The notes beneath the pieces were generated by a model that did no database searches, was not told the origin of the DNA, and saw nothing but the letters and a program-made list of their open reading frames with translations. This document shows positions 1 to 6,314 of a stretch of DNA of 26,831 bases, in pieces (the first letter of the stretch is position 1; each line of letters begins with the position of its first letter). The stretch comes from UBA11891 sp965658355. Lineage in GTDB: Bacteria > Bacteroidota > Bacteroidia > Flavobacteriales > Flavobacteriaceae. Location of the stretch: contig CBFHRX010000025.1 of the NCBI GenBank assembly GCA_965658355.1, positions 1 to 26,831 of the forward strand. The letters run 5' to 3'. The translations under genes were made by a program, and so were the position numbers.

Positions 1-1129
1 GAGAAGCAACATCCGTCGCTACTAATATTTGAATCTTACCAGACTTAAACATTTGAATGGCTTTGCTTCGGTAGTTTTGAGACTTATCACCATGAATTTC
101 ATCTACCCGAAAGGATTTCTTCTTAAGAACTTGATAAAGTCGTGATACTTGCCTTTTGGTATCTAGAAAAATCAATACTTTTTTGTATTGTTTCCGGCGC
201 AGAATTTCTTCAAGGAGACGGTTTTTTTCCTCTGGACTTTCAAATTTAACAATGTCTTGATAGATATTGTCAGTATTCGATTCTCCTTGAGAAACACTTA
301 TTTTCTCGTACTGAGGCATAAGGGTTGTAATCAAGGCTTTTTGTTTTTCTGTTTGAGTAGCTGAGAATAAAATGGTTTGCTGTCTTTTAGGAATTTGATC
401 CACAATCTTGAGTACTTCTTTTTGGAAGCCCATGTCGAGCATAGTATCAAACTCGTCTAATACCAGCAAAGAGTAGTCATGTAATTTTAAGGCGTTGCGA
501 TTAAGCATATCGTTTACCCTTCCTGGAGTTCCAATGATTACTTGCGCTTCCCTTCTTAGTTTTGAGACGTCTTTGTTGACATTAGTACCCCCAATCAAGC
601 AATGAGAGTATAATTTTAACCCTTTCGTAAGGCTTTTGAATTCAGATTCGACTTGCTGAGCTAATTCTCGGGTTGGAATAAGTATGATGCTTTTATTTCT
701 CTTTCTATTGTACAGCAATCGCTCTACTATGGGGATAAGAAAAGCCCCTGTTTTTCCAGTTCCTGTGTTGGCAATCCCCATCACATTATGGCCCTCCAAA
801 ATATTTTCAATGGTTTTATCTTGGATTTCTGTGCAGCTAAAATATTCTTTCTTCTCTAGCCGAAGCTGCAAGTTAGGATGCAAGGGCAGATCACAAAAAT
901 CTCGGGTAGTGACTTCTTTAGTCTCTGCTTTCGTTAGGGTTTTATTAATTAGTGAGTTCGGATCAAGGGTTTGTTTTTTAAAACGATTTCCCCCACCGCT
1001 TCTCCCTCTTGATGAGGATCCGCCTGAGCGTCTTTTATTGAATTTAGAAGAAGAGGAGTTGGATTTTGAATTTTGGAAACTTCCAGTTCTTTTCTTACTG
1101 GATGTATTCTTGTTGTTAGGTTTTCTCAT
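1..1129 (-). CDS. DEAD-box RNA helicase, 5' part (partial at window edge)
   Basis: This is an ATP-dependent RNA helicase of superfamily 2. The start ATG is at 1129 and the reading frame is open to base 1, so about 376 residues are present and the C-terminal end is missing. Residues 1-55 are a Ser/Arg/Lys/Gly-rich low-complexity tail, which is unusual in front rather than behind the core. The core follows with a Q-motif region (about 97-103), Walker A ANTGTGKT (120-127), PTREL (152-156), TPGR (201-204), motif II DEFD (225-228), SAT (256-258), and the start of the helicase C domain with ATDVAS at the window edge. Motif II reads DEFD instead of DEAD. Family function is RNA unwinding in ribosome assembly, RNA decay or cold adaptation; which one applies here cannot be told. 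The gene is divergent from the DUF6503-like gene, with a 204-base gap between the two starts. Confidence 0.93.
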   Translation of the reverse strand, partial: MRKPNNKNTSSKKRTGSFQNSKSNSSSSKFNKRRSGGSSSRGRSGGGNRFKKQTLDPNSLINKTLTKAETKEVTTRDFCDLPLHPNLQLRLEKKEYFSCTEIQDKTIENILEGHNVMGIANTGTGKTGAFLIPIVERLLYNRKRNKSIILIPTRELAQQVESEFKSLTKGLKLYSHCLIGGTNVNKDVSKLRREAQVIIGTPGRVNDMLNRNALKLHDYSLLVLDEFDTMLDMGFQKEVLKIVDQIPKRQQTILFSATQTEKQKALITTLMPQYEKISVSQGESNTDNIYQDIVKFESPEEKNRLLEEILRRKQYKKVLIFLDTKRQVSRLYQVLKKKSFRVDEIHGDKSQNYRSKAIQMFKSGKIQILVATDVAS

Positions 1130-1333
1130 GGAATGTATTTACAAATCGCAAATACAGTTTTGGAAGTTGAAGTTTATTAGTTTCCAATATCAGATATGTA
1201 CGATAAAAGATTGCAAAAGGGGCGAAACACCTCTTTTTAACAAAGTGCAAAAGTACCACTATTTAACTTCTAGTGAAGCCATTCCTTCATTTAATCTTAA
1301 ATTTATAACAATTCAACACGAAAAGATTCCACT

Positions 1334-2050
1334 ATGCGACTTTTAAATCGATTCATATCAGTCTTTTTTTTACTACCACTTTCTACTCATGCTCAAGCCA
1401 GTGAAGCTGAGCAATTGTTAGAAAAAAGCATTGCCTATCACGACCCCAATCGTATTTGGAGTTCTTTTCAGGGAAGTTTGGAAATTGCGATGACAATGCC
1501 TGACAAAGGGCTGCGCACTACTAAAATCGAATTGGACTTTCCCGGGCGTTTTTTTAAAAGTACTGTGACTCAAAACGATCAAGAAATAGTACGTCAATGG
1601 GATAATGAGGCGTGTCGTTTTTGGTTTAATGGCAGTCAAGAGTACAAAGCAGAAGTGGCCTCTGAATACCGATTGAACTGTGAAAGAACACGCAAAATGA
1701 AAAACTACTACACCTATCTCTATGGGCTGCCAATGAAGCTAAAAGATCCAGGGACACGATTGCATCCAGAGGTTAAAAAAGTAGTATGGAGAGGGGAGAC
1801 CTATCTGAGACTACAAGTAGATTATGACCCTGAAATAGGAAAAGAGCGTTGGTATTTTTATTTGGATCAGGAGACAGCTCAATTGAAGCACTATCAATTT
1901 TTCCATGATGAATCGAAAAATGACGGAGAATATATTTTACTCTCCGAAGAAAGGGACATACAAGGAATGAAAATTCCAAAGCGTCGTGCTTGGTACACCA
2001 ATAAGCAAGATCGTTATTTAGGCACAGACGATTTGATCAGTGGTTTTTAG
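1334..2050 (+). CDS. Secreted DUF6503-like protein
   Basis: This encodes a 238-residue exported protein. Residues 1-22 form a signal peptide with a hydrophobic core ending in THAQA. The mature part begins with AEQLLEKSIAYHDPN, a pattern I associate with the DUF6503 family of Bacteroidota, followed by strands rich in Trp, Tyr and charged residues, which fits a lipoprotein-carrier-like beta fold (inference). Two cysteines (in EACRF and LNCER) could form a disulfide. Function is unknown. The gene is alone on the plus strand. Its TAG stop overlaps the TAA stop of the convergent HNH gene, so there is no room for a separate terminator between them. Confidence 0.8.
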   Translation: MRLLNRFISVFFLLPLSTHAQASEAEQLLEKSIAYHDPNRIWSSFQGSLEIAMTMPDKGLRTTKIELDFPGRFFKSTVTQNDQEIVRQWDNEACRFWFNGSQEYKAEVASEYRLNCERTRKMKNYYTYLYGLPMKLKDPGTRLHPEVKKVVWRGETYLRLQVDYDPEIGKERWYFYLDQETAQLKHYQFFHDESKNDGEYILLSEERDIQGMKIPKRRAWYTNKQDRYLGTDDLISGF

Positions 2051-2430
2051 ACCACGCTATCAGCTTTAGCCTCATTGCAGGAGGCACAAAGTAGCTGGAG
2101 ATTTTCAGCTTCGTTTCCCCCTCCTCTGGAAATAGGGAAAATGTGGTCTATGGTAAGGGACTCTTTACTGCCGCAGTTTCGACATTGGTAGTGATCTCGA
2201 ATATAAATTTCTCTACGCCGTCTCTTTGAGATTTTCTGGCGCTTTCTTCTCCTGAGGAGTAATTCTTCGTAGCTCACCCCTTTTTGCTGGGCATAGTCTT
2301 GATCTTTTTTGACTATTTGAGTATGTTTCCTTTTGGCATAGGGGACAAATAGTATATAAAGCCCAATGAATATAACAATAAGGGCTGCCAAGGAGTAGGA
2401 TAGGCTAAATAGGCTAGCAGGTACTGCCAA
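2047..2430 (-). CDS. Membrane-anchored HNH nuclease-domain protein
   Basis: This 127-residue protein has one N-terminal membrane helix (about residues 8-30), a basic cytoplasmic linker (about 31-75, very rich in Arg and Lys), and a C-terminal HNH domain. In the domain, Cys83 and Cys86 (CRNC) and Cys115 and Cys118 (CASC) form the usual zinc ribbon; His96 (in TIDHIFP) and Asn110 are the expected catalytic and scaffold residues. The last His of the HNH signature is Asn119, a common variant. The frame has no internal ATG and a stop lies upstream, so the start is non-ATG; the TTG at 2430 sits 4 bases after the stop of the preceding small gene, which suggests translational coupling. A nuclease domain tethered to a membrane helix is uncommon. 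Substrate and role are unknown. Confidence 0.8.
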   Translation of the reverse strand: MAVPASLFSLSYSLAALIVIFIGLYILFVPYAKRKHTQIVKKDQDYAQQKGVSYEELLLRRRKRQKISKRRRREIYIRDHYQCRNCGSKESLTIDHIFPISRGGGNEAENLQLLCASCNEAKADSVV

Positions 2431-2434
2431 ATGA

Positions 2435-2614
2435 TTATTTTTTGTAGAGTTTAAATAACAAAGGCACGCAAAGCCATCCTATAAAACACAGAGTACCGAG
2501 CCCATACAAAGTTAAATAAACCCATTTTGGGAGAAACTTTTGAGTGCTATACCCCAAGGCCGCAAACATAATGAGCAATCGCTCAAGTCGTTTTTTCCAT
2601 ATTGCTTTAGTCAT
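2435..2614 (-). CDS. Small membrane protein, 59 residues
   Basis: This short ORF begins at ATG 2614 and ends with TAA at 2435-2437. The translation starts with a basic amphipathic stretch (MTKAIWKKRLERLL) and continues into a hydrophobic segment of about 25 residues (roughly 30-55, with many aromatic residues, Gly and Cys) before a short basic end (FKLYKK). This is a typical small single-helix membrane protein. It lies between the DUF6356 gene (27-base gap upstream) and the HNH gene (4-base gap downstream), in the same direction, so it is probably translated as part of that unit. I do not recognise a family. Support comes from coding-like composition and close packing only. Confidence 0.6.
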   Translation of the reverse strand: MTKAIWKKRLERLLIMFAALGYSTQKFLPKWVYLTLYGLGTLCFIGWLCVPLLFKLYKK

Positions 2615-2641
2615 AAATGAAAATAGATGTAGCGTGAGTAG

Positions 2642-2842
2642 CTAAGAGCGTTTATTTATCTCTTGGTACAACGCTTTAATGTTTTTGGAAACATGGGTGG
2701 TGAATAAAAAAGGGGAGATCCCGTGTATAATGGCAGCAAGCCCCCATTTAATAAGATTTAACCCTGTTTTAAAAGCAAATTTAAAATGCTGAAGATACGT
2801 CTCGGAGACACTTTTGGGATGTTCAGTGAATATATTCTTCAT
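2642..2842 (-). CDS. DUF6356 family small membrane protein
   Basis: This 66-residue protein opens with MKNIFTEHPKSVSETYLQH, the hallmark of the DUF6356 family (IFTEHP..V.ETY..H), and carries one hydrophobic helix (about residues 30-48). Homologues known to me are short uncharacterised proteins in many Gram-negative bacteria. It is the first gene of a minus-strand set followed by a 59-residue membrane protein and a membrane-anchored HNH protein. An AT-rich self-complementary stretch (ATTTAAAAT) lies directly in front of the start. The function is not known; the frame and start are convincing. Confidence 0.82.
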   Translation of the reverse strand: MKNIFTEHPKSVSETYLQHFKFAFKTGLNLIKWGLAAIIHGISPFLFTTHVSKNIKALYQEINKRS

Positions 2843-2903
2843 ATTTTAAATATACGCAAATCTAAAAATGACATCAATTCTTGAAGAGTAACGAAAGGGA
2901 AGC

Positions 2904-3779
2904 TTATGTTTTTTTTGGATTTGAAAACCCATACGCTTGTTGTTGTACAAAAGACTCTGGAACATTTTCATCTCCTGGAAAACCCAGTGTAATCTCACCA
3001 TCTACCTTCGGGATGTAGTGAGTGCCAAAAAGGTAGTCCCAAATACTGAGACTAATCCCAAAGTTTACGCCTACTTTTCCTGTTGGTAAATCATAAGCGT
3101 GGTGGTAAAGATGCATGATTGGGTTGTTCAACAGATATTTTAGAGGGCCCCAACTAATCCGGACATTGGCATGATTCAGGTGCCCAATTAGTATGGTCAT
3201 AAAATGAACTGCATACGCATGAGAAGGTTCTAGTCCACCGAGAAGTAACAGTACAAGTGTTTTTAAAGGTTTATACAATACATTTTCCATCCAATGGTAT
3301 CTGAAGTGGGCGGCAAACCCCATTTCTTTTACGCTGTGATGGATTTGATGAAAGCGCCATAAAAAAGGGACTTTATGGAGGATTATATGCGTGGTCCATT
3401 GCACAAAATCCATGGCAATAAAAAACAAGGCATATTGCCAGAAAGGCGCTAAACTTCTTAGGTCTAGAAGCGCTACCTCTTTGCTGTCAAACCCAATAGA
3501 ATCAAAAGCCCAAGAAATCAAAGCATAGAAACCGCTTATGGCAGTTGAAAAAACAAAGAAATTAAAGAACATATGGAGGGCGTCTTTAAAAAAGTCTTTT
3601 CGAAAAACACCCTGATTTTTTCGCCAGGGGAAATAGATTTCCAACAGCCAAACCACTAGGGAGATCAAGAGGAGACCCCAAAAGTAATTTAAGTACCAGG
3701 GTACTTGGAACAATGCACTTTTTAAAAACCAATTTCCGGTATTGTAAAGTGTCTTATAAATAATTTCGATCGCTTCCAC
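2904..3779 (-). CDS. Sterol desaturase / fatty-acid hydroxylase family protein
   Basis: This 291-residue integral membrane di-iron enzyme has the full histidine signature: HxxxH at His131/His135, HxxHH at His144/147/148, a further pair at His158/His162, and HxxHH at His223/226/227. Membrane helices flank these clusters (about residues 30-50, 65-90, 113-130 and 170-205). The fatty-acid hydroxylase superfamily inserts oxygen or a double bond into lipids; members in bacteria act on sterols, carotenoids or fatty acyl chains, and the substrate cannot be read from the sequence. The gene ends 61 bases before the DUF6356 gene and starts beside a 435-base gap, so it probably has its own promoter. No clear hairpin terminator follows it. 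Confidence 0.9.
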   Translation of the reverse strand: MEAIEIIYKTLYNTGNWFLKSALFQVPWYLNYFWGLLLISLVVWLLEIYFPWRKNQGVFRKDFFKDALHMFFNFFVFSTAISGFYALISWAFDSIGFDSKEVALLDLRSLAPFWQYALFFIAMDFVQWTTHIILHKVPFLWRFHQIHHSVKEMGFAAHFRYHWMENVLYKPLKTLVLLLLGGLEPSHAYAVHFMTILIGHLNHANVRISWGPLKYLLNNPIMHLYHHAYDLPTGKVGVNFGISLSIWDYLFGTHYIPKVDGEITLGFPGDENVPESFVQQQAYGFSNPKKT

Positions 3780-3993
3780 TATGAGTGTTTAGGTTCCAAA
3801 AATAATGATTTTTAACAGGTGGATTGTAGCCCCCCATTAACATTTAAATCGAGCTGTGGATTTTAAGTATACGGCTCACAAAACAGAAACCTCGCTAAGA
3901 CTATTCAGATGTTTAAGCTTATGGTCAAAAAAAGATAGGAAGCTGCATAAAAATTCAACAAGTTTTAATTTATTTGCTTACTATATTAATAAT

Positions 3994-4021
3994 GTTTAAC
4001 TTTAACTAAAAATTGTTAAAC
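3994..4021. repeat. Inverted repeat GTTTAAC-N14-GTTAAAC
   Basis: Two perfect 7-base arms, GTTTAAC at 3994-4000 and GTTAAAC at 4015-4021, are separated by 14 A/T-rich bases. The right arm touches the GTG of the possible short ORF at 4022. It could be an operator for that ORF or for the desaturase promoter, or a weak hairpin. AT-rich palindromes of this size arise by chance, so the call is tentative. Confidence 0.4.
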
Positions 4022-4147
4022 GTGAAATTGGAGCGAAAAGAATTGGTTTATTTTGACAACGCCACCCAAAGAATACGTATTGACAAGTATTCATGGGCAA
4101 AAACTGTCATGTCGTTGGTTTTTATGTTGCTTTCAAGAAAATTTTGA
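4022..4147 (+). CDS. Possible short ORF, 41 residues (weak)
   Basis: The frame opens with GTG at 4022 and closes with TGA at 4145-4147. It would encode a charged N-terminal half (KLERKELVYFDNATQRIRID) followed by a short hydrophobic segment (TVMSLVFMLL). The composition looks coding-like for a region with few long frames. There is no Shine-Dalgarno site, the start is non-ATG, and I recognise no family. It could be a gene remnant or a chance frame. Confidence 0.25.
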   Translation: MKLERKELVYFDNATQRIRIDKYSWAKTVMSLVFMLLSRKF

Positions 4148-4214
4148 GATCAGTTTTTGTCCTTTTTAGTTGTCTTTAGTTTAGGTAGATCACTTTACAT
4201 CCTGCTGAATATAT

Positions 4215-5141
4215 TTAGTGAGTTTCCGATAAGAAATCAAGGGCTATTGTACTTGATTCCATCGGCCTTTCTTCCATGGGAAGGTGTCCTGTTTTTGGCA
4301 TGACAACAAGCCTTGAGTTGGGTATTTCTTTTTTAAATAACAACGCATTACTTGCAGGAATCCATTCGTCTTCTGCTCCCCAAATAATAAGCGTAGGTGC
4401 TTTAATTAATTTCAGTCGATGAGTATCGTCTTTTTTATCAAGTTTAGCTCGCTCTATAAAGGCTTTTCTATTCCCTTTGTATAATGAAAGTTCGTAATAA
4501 CGGTCTGTGGTTTCTTCACCAATTAGGGAGGAATCATAGTACACCTCTCTTAGGTTTTTTTGGATAAATGCTCTAGGAGTACAAAATCGAATGATGGAAT
4601 TTAGTATGGGAGTCCTTGCCAGCCATATAACAAGAGGGGTCTTTGAAAACCCATAGCCGCTTGGATCCAGTAGTATTAATTTAGTTACTCTTTCCGGATA
4701 ATAGCTGGCGTAGAGCCAAGACACCAAACCGCCCAGTGAATTTCCGGCAAGATGAAAGCTATCTACTTGTAATCGAGTCATTAGGGTATGGAGGATTTCA
4801 ACATAATCCTTACTACTATAGCGCTTCTTAGGATCTTGACCTGTAAGCCCATAAGCGGGAAGATCAAAGCGAATGACTCGGTATTTCTTTTTCAGTACTT
4901 CCGTCCAAGAATCCCAAGTGTGAAGAGAGGCTCCCGTTCCGTGTAGCAATACAATAACCTCCCCTTTTCCTTCGTCTCTATAGTGGATCCGCATTCCGTC
5001 AAAGTCCATAAACTTAGAAGGTGGCATTGCATATTTTGGTTGGAGTTCTTCAAAAGACCGTGAAGGACTGTATACTAAAAAGCCCAGCATCACTAAGCTG
5101 ACTAAAAAAAGCAGATAGGGTACAATCCTTTTTACGTTCAT
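4215..5141 (-). CDS. Alpha/beta hydrolase with N-terminal membrane anchor
   Basis: This 308-residue protein starts with one membrane helix (about residues 7-24). The hydrolase fold follows: oxyanion-hole HGTG (67-70), the nucleophile elbow GNSLGG with Ser135, the acid in WGAEDEW (Asp258 or its neighbour) and the catalytic His286 in TGHLPMEE. All three triad members are present, so it should be an active esterase- or lipase-like hydrolase anchored to the inner membrane and facing the periplasm. It is the last gene of a three-gene operon; its ATG lies one base after the stop of the TspO-like gene. The substrate is unknown. The partners (DoxX-like and TspO-like proteins) suggest a membrane-linked redox or tetrapyrrole context, which is inference. 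Confidence 0.9.
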   Translation of the reverse strand: MNVKRIVPYLLFLVSLVMLGFLVYSPSRSFEELQPKYAMPPSKFMDFDGMRIHYRDEGKGEVIVLLHGTGASLHTWDSWTEVLKKKYRVIRFDLPAYGLTGQDPKKRYSSKDYVEILHTLMTRLQVDSFHLAGNSLGGLVSWLYASYYPERVTKLILLDPSGYGFSKTPLVIWLARTPILNSIIRFCTPRAFIQKNLREVYYDSSLIGEETTDRYYELSLYKGNRKAFIERAKLDKKDDTHRLKLIKAPTLIIWGAEDEWIPASNALLFKKEIPNSRLVVMPKTGHLPMEERPMESSTIALDFLSETH

Positions 5142-5142
5142 A

Positions 5143-5928
5143 TCAGGCTGCTTTATTAGTATTTGTTAAGAGGTATCCATTCTTTCGAAGAATTAGTAGT
5201 AACAATCCCAACCCCATTAGGGCTAAAGCGACAATAGTGGTATTTACGAGTAGTGGATATTGAGAATTAAAACCAGTATCAGCGGTATGTTTTCCATAGA
5301 TTCCCCAGTAGGCCCAAATAATAACCGCCCCGTAAGCGCTATTTTTAAAATAGAAAAGTTGATGTAGTGATACTAAGATCCCAACAGATAATATGACAAA
5401 CGTCCAGCTGCTCTCTGCAATTCCAAAACCATCCCAGTGGTAGCCCACTAGGACAGCTGTTACATTGGCAATAGTAGCGATAGTAATCCATCCAAAATAT
5501 ACACTGAAGGGTAGCTGTAGGGTCCATTTATCAGTCTTTCCTAAAGGGATATTCAACTCTTCATTGATCAAAATCAAGCTGGCTAGTAAACCCAGCATGA
5601 TAAAAAGGGAGAGCCCTAAATATTCGTAATGCCAAGCCAGGATCCAAGAACTATTCAACAGGCTATTTACAACAAAAAGAGTGCACGTCTTTTGTGCAAA
5701 ATCGGGAATCGGCAGCACTAGAATGCGAATCGTAAAGACGAAAAGAAGAAAATAAATAAGTCCCCAAATAGCAAAGGTGGAGCCTTGAGGGGTGAATAAG
5801 TTTTGCAACTGATCGGATAAAGCTCCGGTTGTTTTTCCGTTTATAGGAAGGCTATTGGCAAGTCCATTCAGCAAAACCATTTGAATAAAACCAACTAACA
5901 CTAGGAGTTTGAGCTTTATATTTTTCAT
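5143..5928 (-). CDS. TspO/MBR-related polytopic membrane protein
   Basis: This 261-residue protein has about seven hydrophobic segments and is rich in Trp. The region LFTPQGSTFAIWGLIYFLL and the later LPFSVYFGWITIATIANV match the tryptophan-rich sensory protein (TspO-like) group often annotated in Bacteroidota. Classical TspO has about 160 residues and five helices, so this is a longer relative and its ligand is not assured. TspO proteins bind porphyrins and cholesterol and modulate stress responses. The gene sits 3 bases behind the DoxX-like gene and 1 base ahead of the alpha/beta hydrolase, so the three are surely co-transcribed. Confidence 0.75.
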   Translation of the reverse strand: MKNIKLKLLVLVGFIQMVLLNGLANSLPINGKTTGALSDQLQNLFTPQGSTFAIWGLIYFLLFVFTIRILVLPIPDFAQKTCTLFVVNSLLNSSWILAWHYEYLGLSLFIMLGLLASLILINEELNIPLGKTDKWTLQLPFSVYFGWITIATIANVTAVLVGYHWDGFGIAESSWTFVILSVGILVSLHQLFYFKNSAYGAVIIWAYWGIYGKHTADTGFNSQYPLLVNTTIVALALMGLGLLLLILRKNGYLLTNTNKAA

Positions 5929-5931
5929 TTT

Positions 5932-6273
5932 CTAAAGGTAATGATAGGCCCAATAAATAAGCATAAACTGAATCGGGATGCGGAGAATTAATATCCAAAG
6001 GGAAACCCCAAGTCGATTTCCTGGAAACAGCATATTGATGTGGACCAGGAGAAAAACGACCAGCATGGCAATAATGCCCCAAAGAGCGTATTCTTTTATG
6101 GTGGGGAAAAAGACGCCTATACCCAATACAATCTCTGCTATTCCACTCGCATAGATTAGAAAAGTAGGAGCGGGTAAAAATTTAGGCATCAAAGGTTTGT
6201 AAAAGCCAGTATGGGTAAAATGTACAATGCCTAATACACTGTAAATAATCCCCATTAAGTAGAGTGATTTCAT
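5932..6273 (-). CDS. DoxX-like small membrane protein
   Basis: This 113-residue protein has four predicted membrane helices (about residues 4-18, 38-56, 64-82 and 90-111). The pattern HFTHTGFYKPLMPKFLP followed by a Gly- and Glu-containing second helix (SGIAEIVLGIGV) is typical of the DoxX/SURF4 group of small quinone- or redox-associated membrane proteins. It is the first gene of a tight three-gene operon. Only 41 bases separate its start from the end of the upstream BNR-propeller gene, and a strong terminator fills most of them, so its promoter must be very compact or lie inside the upstream gene. Confidence 0.78.
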   Translation of the reverse strand: MKSLYLMGIIYSVLGIVHFTHTGFYKPLMPKFLPAPTFLIYASGIAEIVLGIGVFFPTIKEYALWGIIAMLVVFLLVHINMLFPGNRLGVSLWILILRIPIQFMLIYWAYHYL

Positions 6274-6285
6274 ATTAAGTAAACT

Positions 6286-6310
6286 AAAAAAGCCCTCAAA
6301 AGAGGGCTTT
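6286..6310 (-). terminator. Rho-independent terminator of the VPS10/BNR gene
   Basis: A perfect 9-base stem AAAGCCCTC (6289-6297) and GAGGGCTTT (6302-6310) with a 4-base A loop is followed, on the minus strand, by a T run. It begins 4 bases after the stop of the BNR gene and ends 12 bases before the DoxX-like start. Confidence 0.93.
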
Positions 6311-6314
6311 GAAT

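Larger units (their letters stand above)
3780..4214. other. 435-base intergenic region with inverted repeat and possible short ORF
   Basis: This AT-rich gap separates the sterol desaturase start (3779) from the end of the alpha/beta hydrolase gene (4215), both on the minus strand. It should hold the desaturase promoter, although I see no clean Bacteroidota -33/-7 pair. Two items stand out: an inverted repeat at 3994-4021 and a possible GTG-started plus-strand ORF at 4022-4147 directly behind it. No tRNA-like structure or mobile-element end is visible. Confidence 0.5.

Noticed and set aside
684..1346. Plus-strand frame of 220 residues
   Set aside because: It lies opposite the helicase gene and its translation is low-complexity (Leu/Arg/Phe runs); it is a shadow of the Ser/Arg-rich N-terminal tail and the core.
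5345..6082. Small minus-strand frames (60 and 76 residues) inside the TspO-like and DoxX-like genes
   Set aside because: They are out-of-frame shadows of two membrane-protein genes that have consistent helices and operon spacing.
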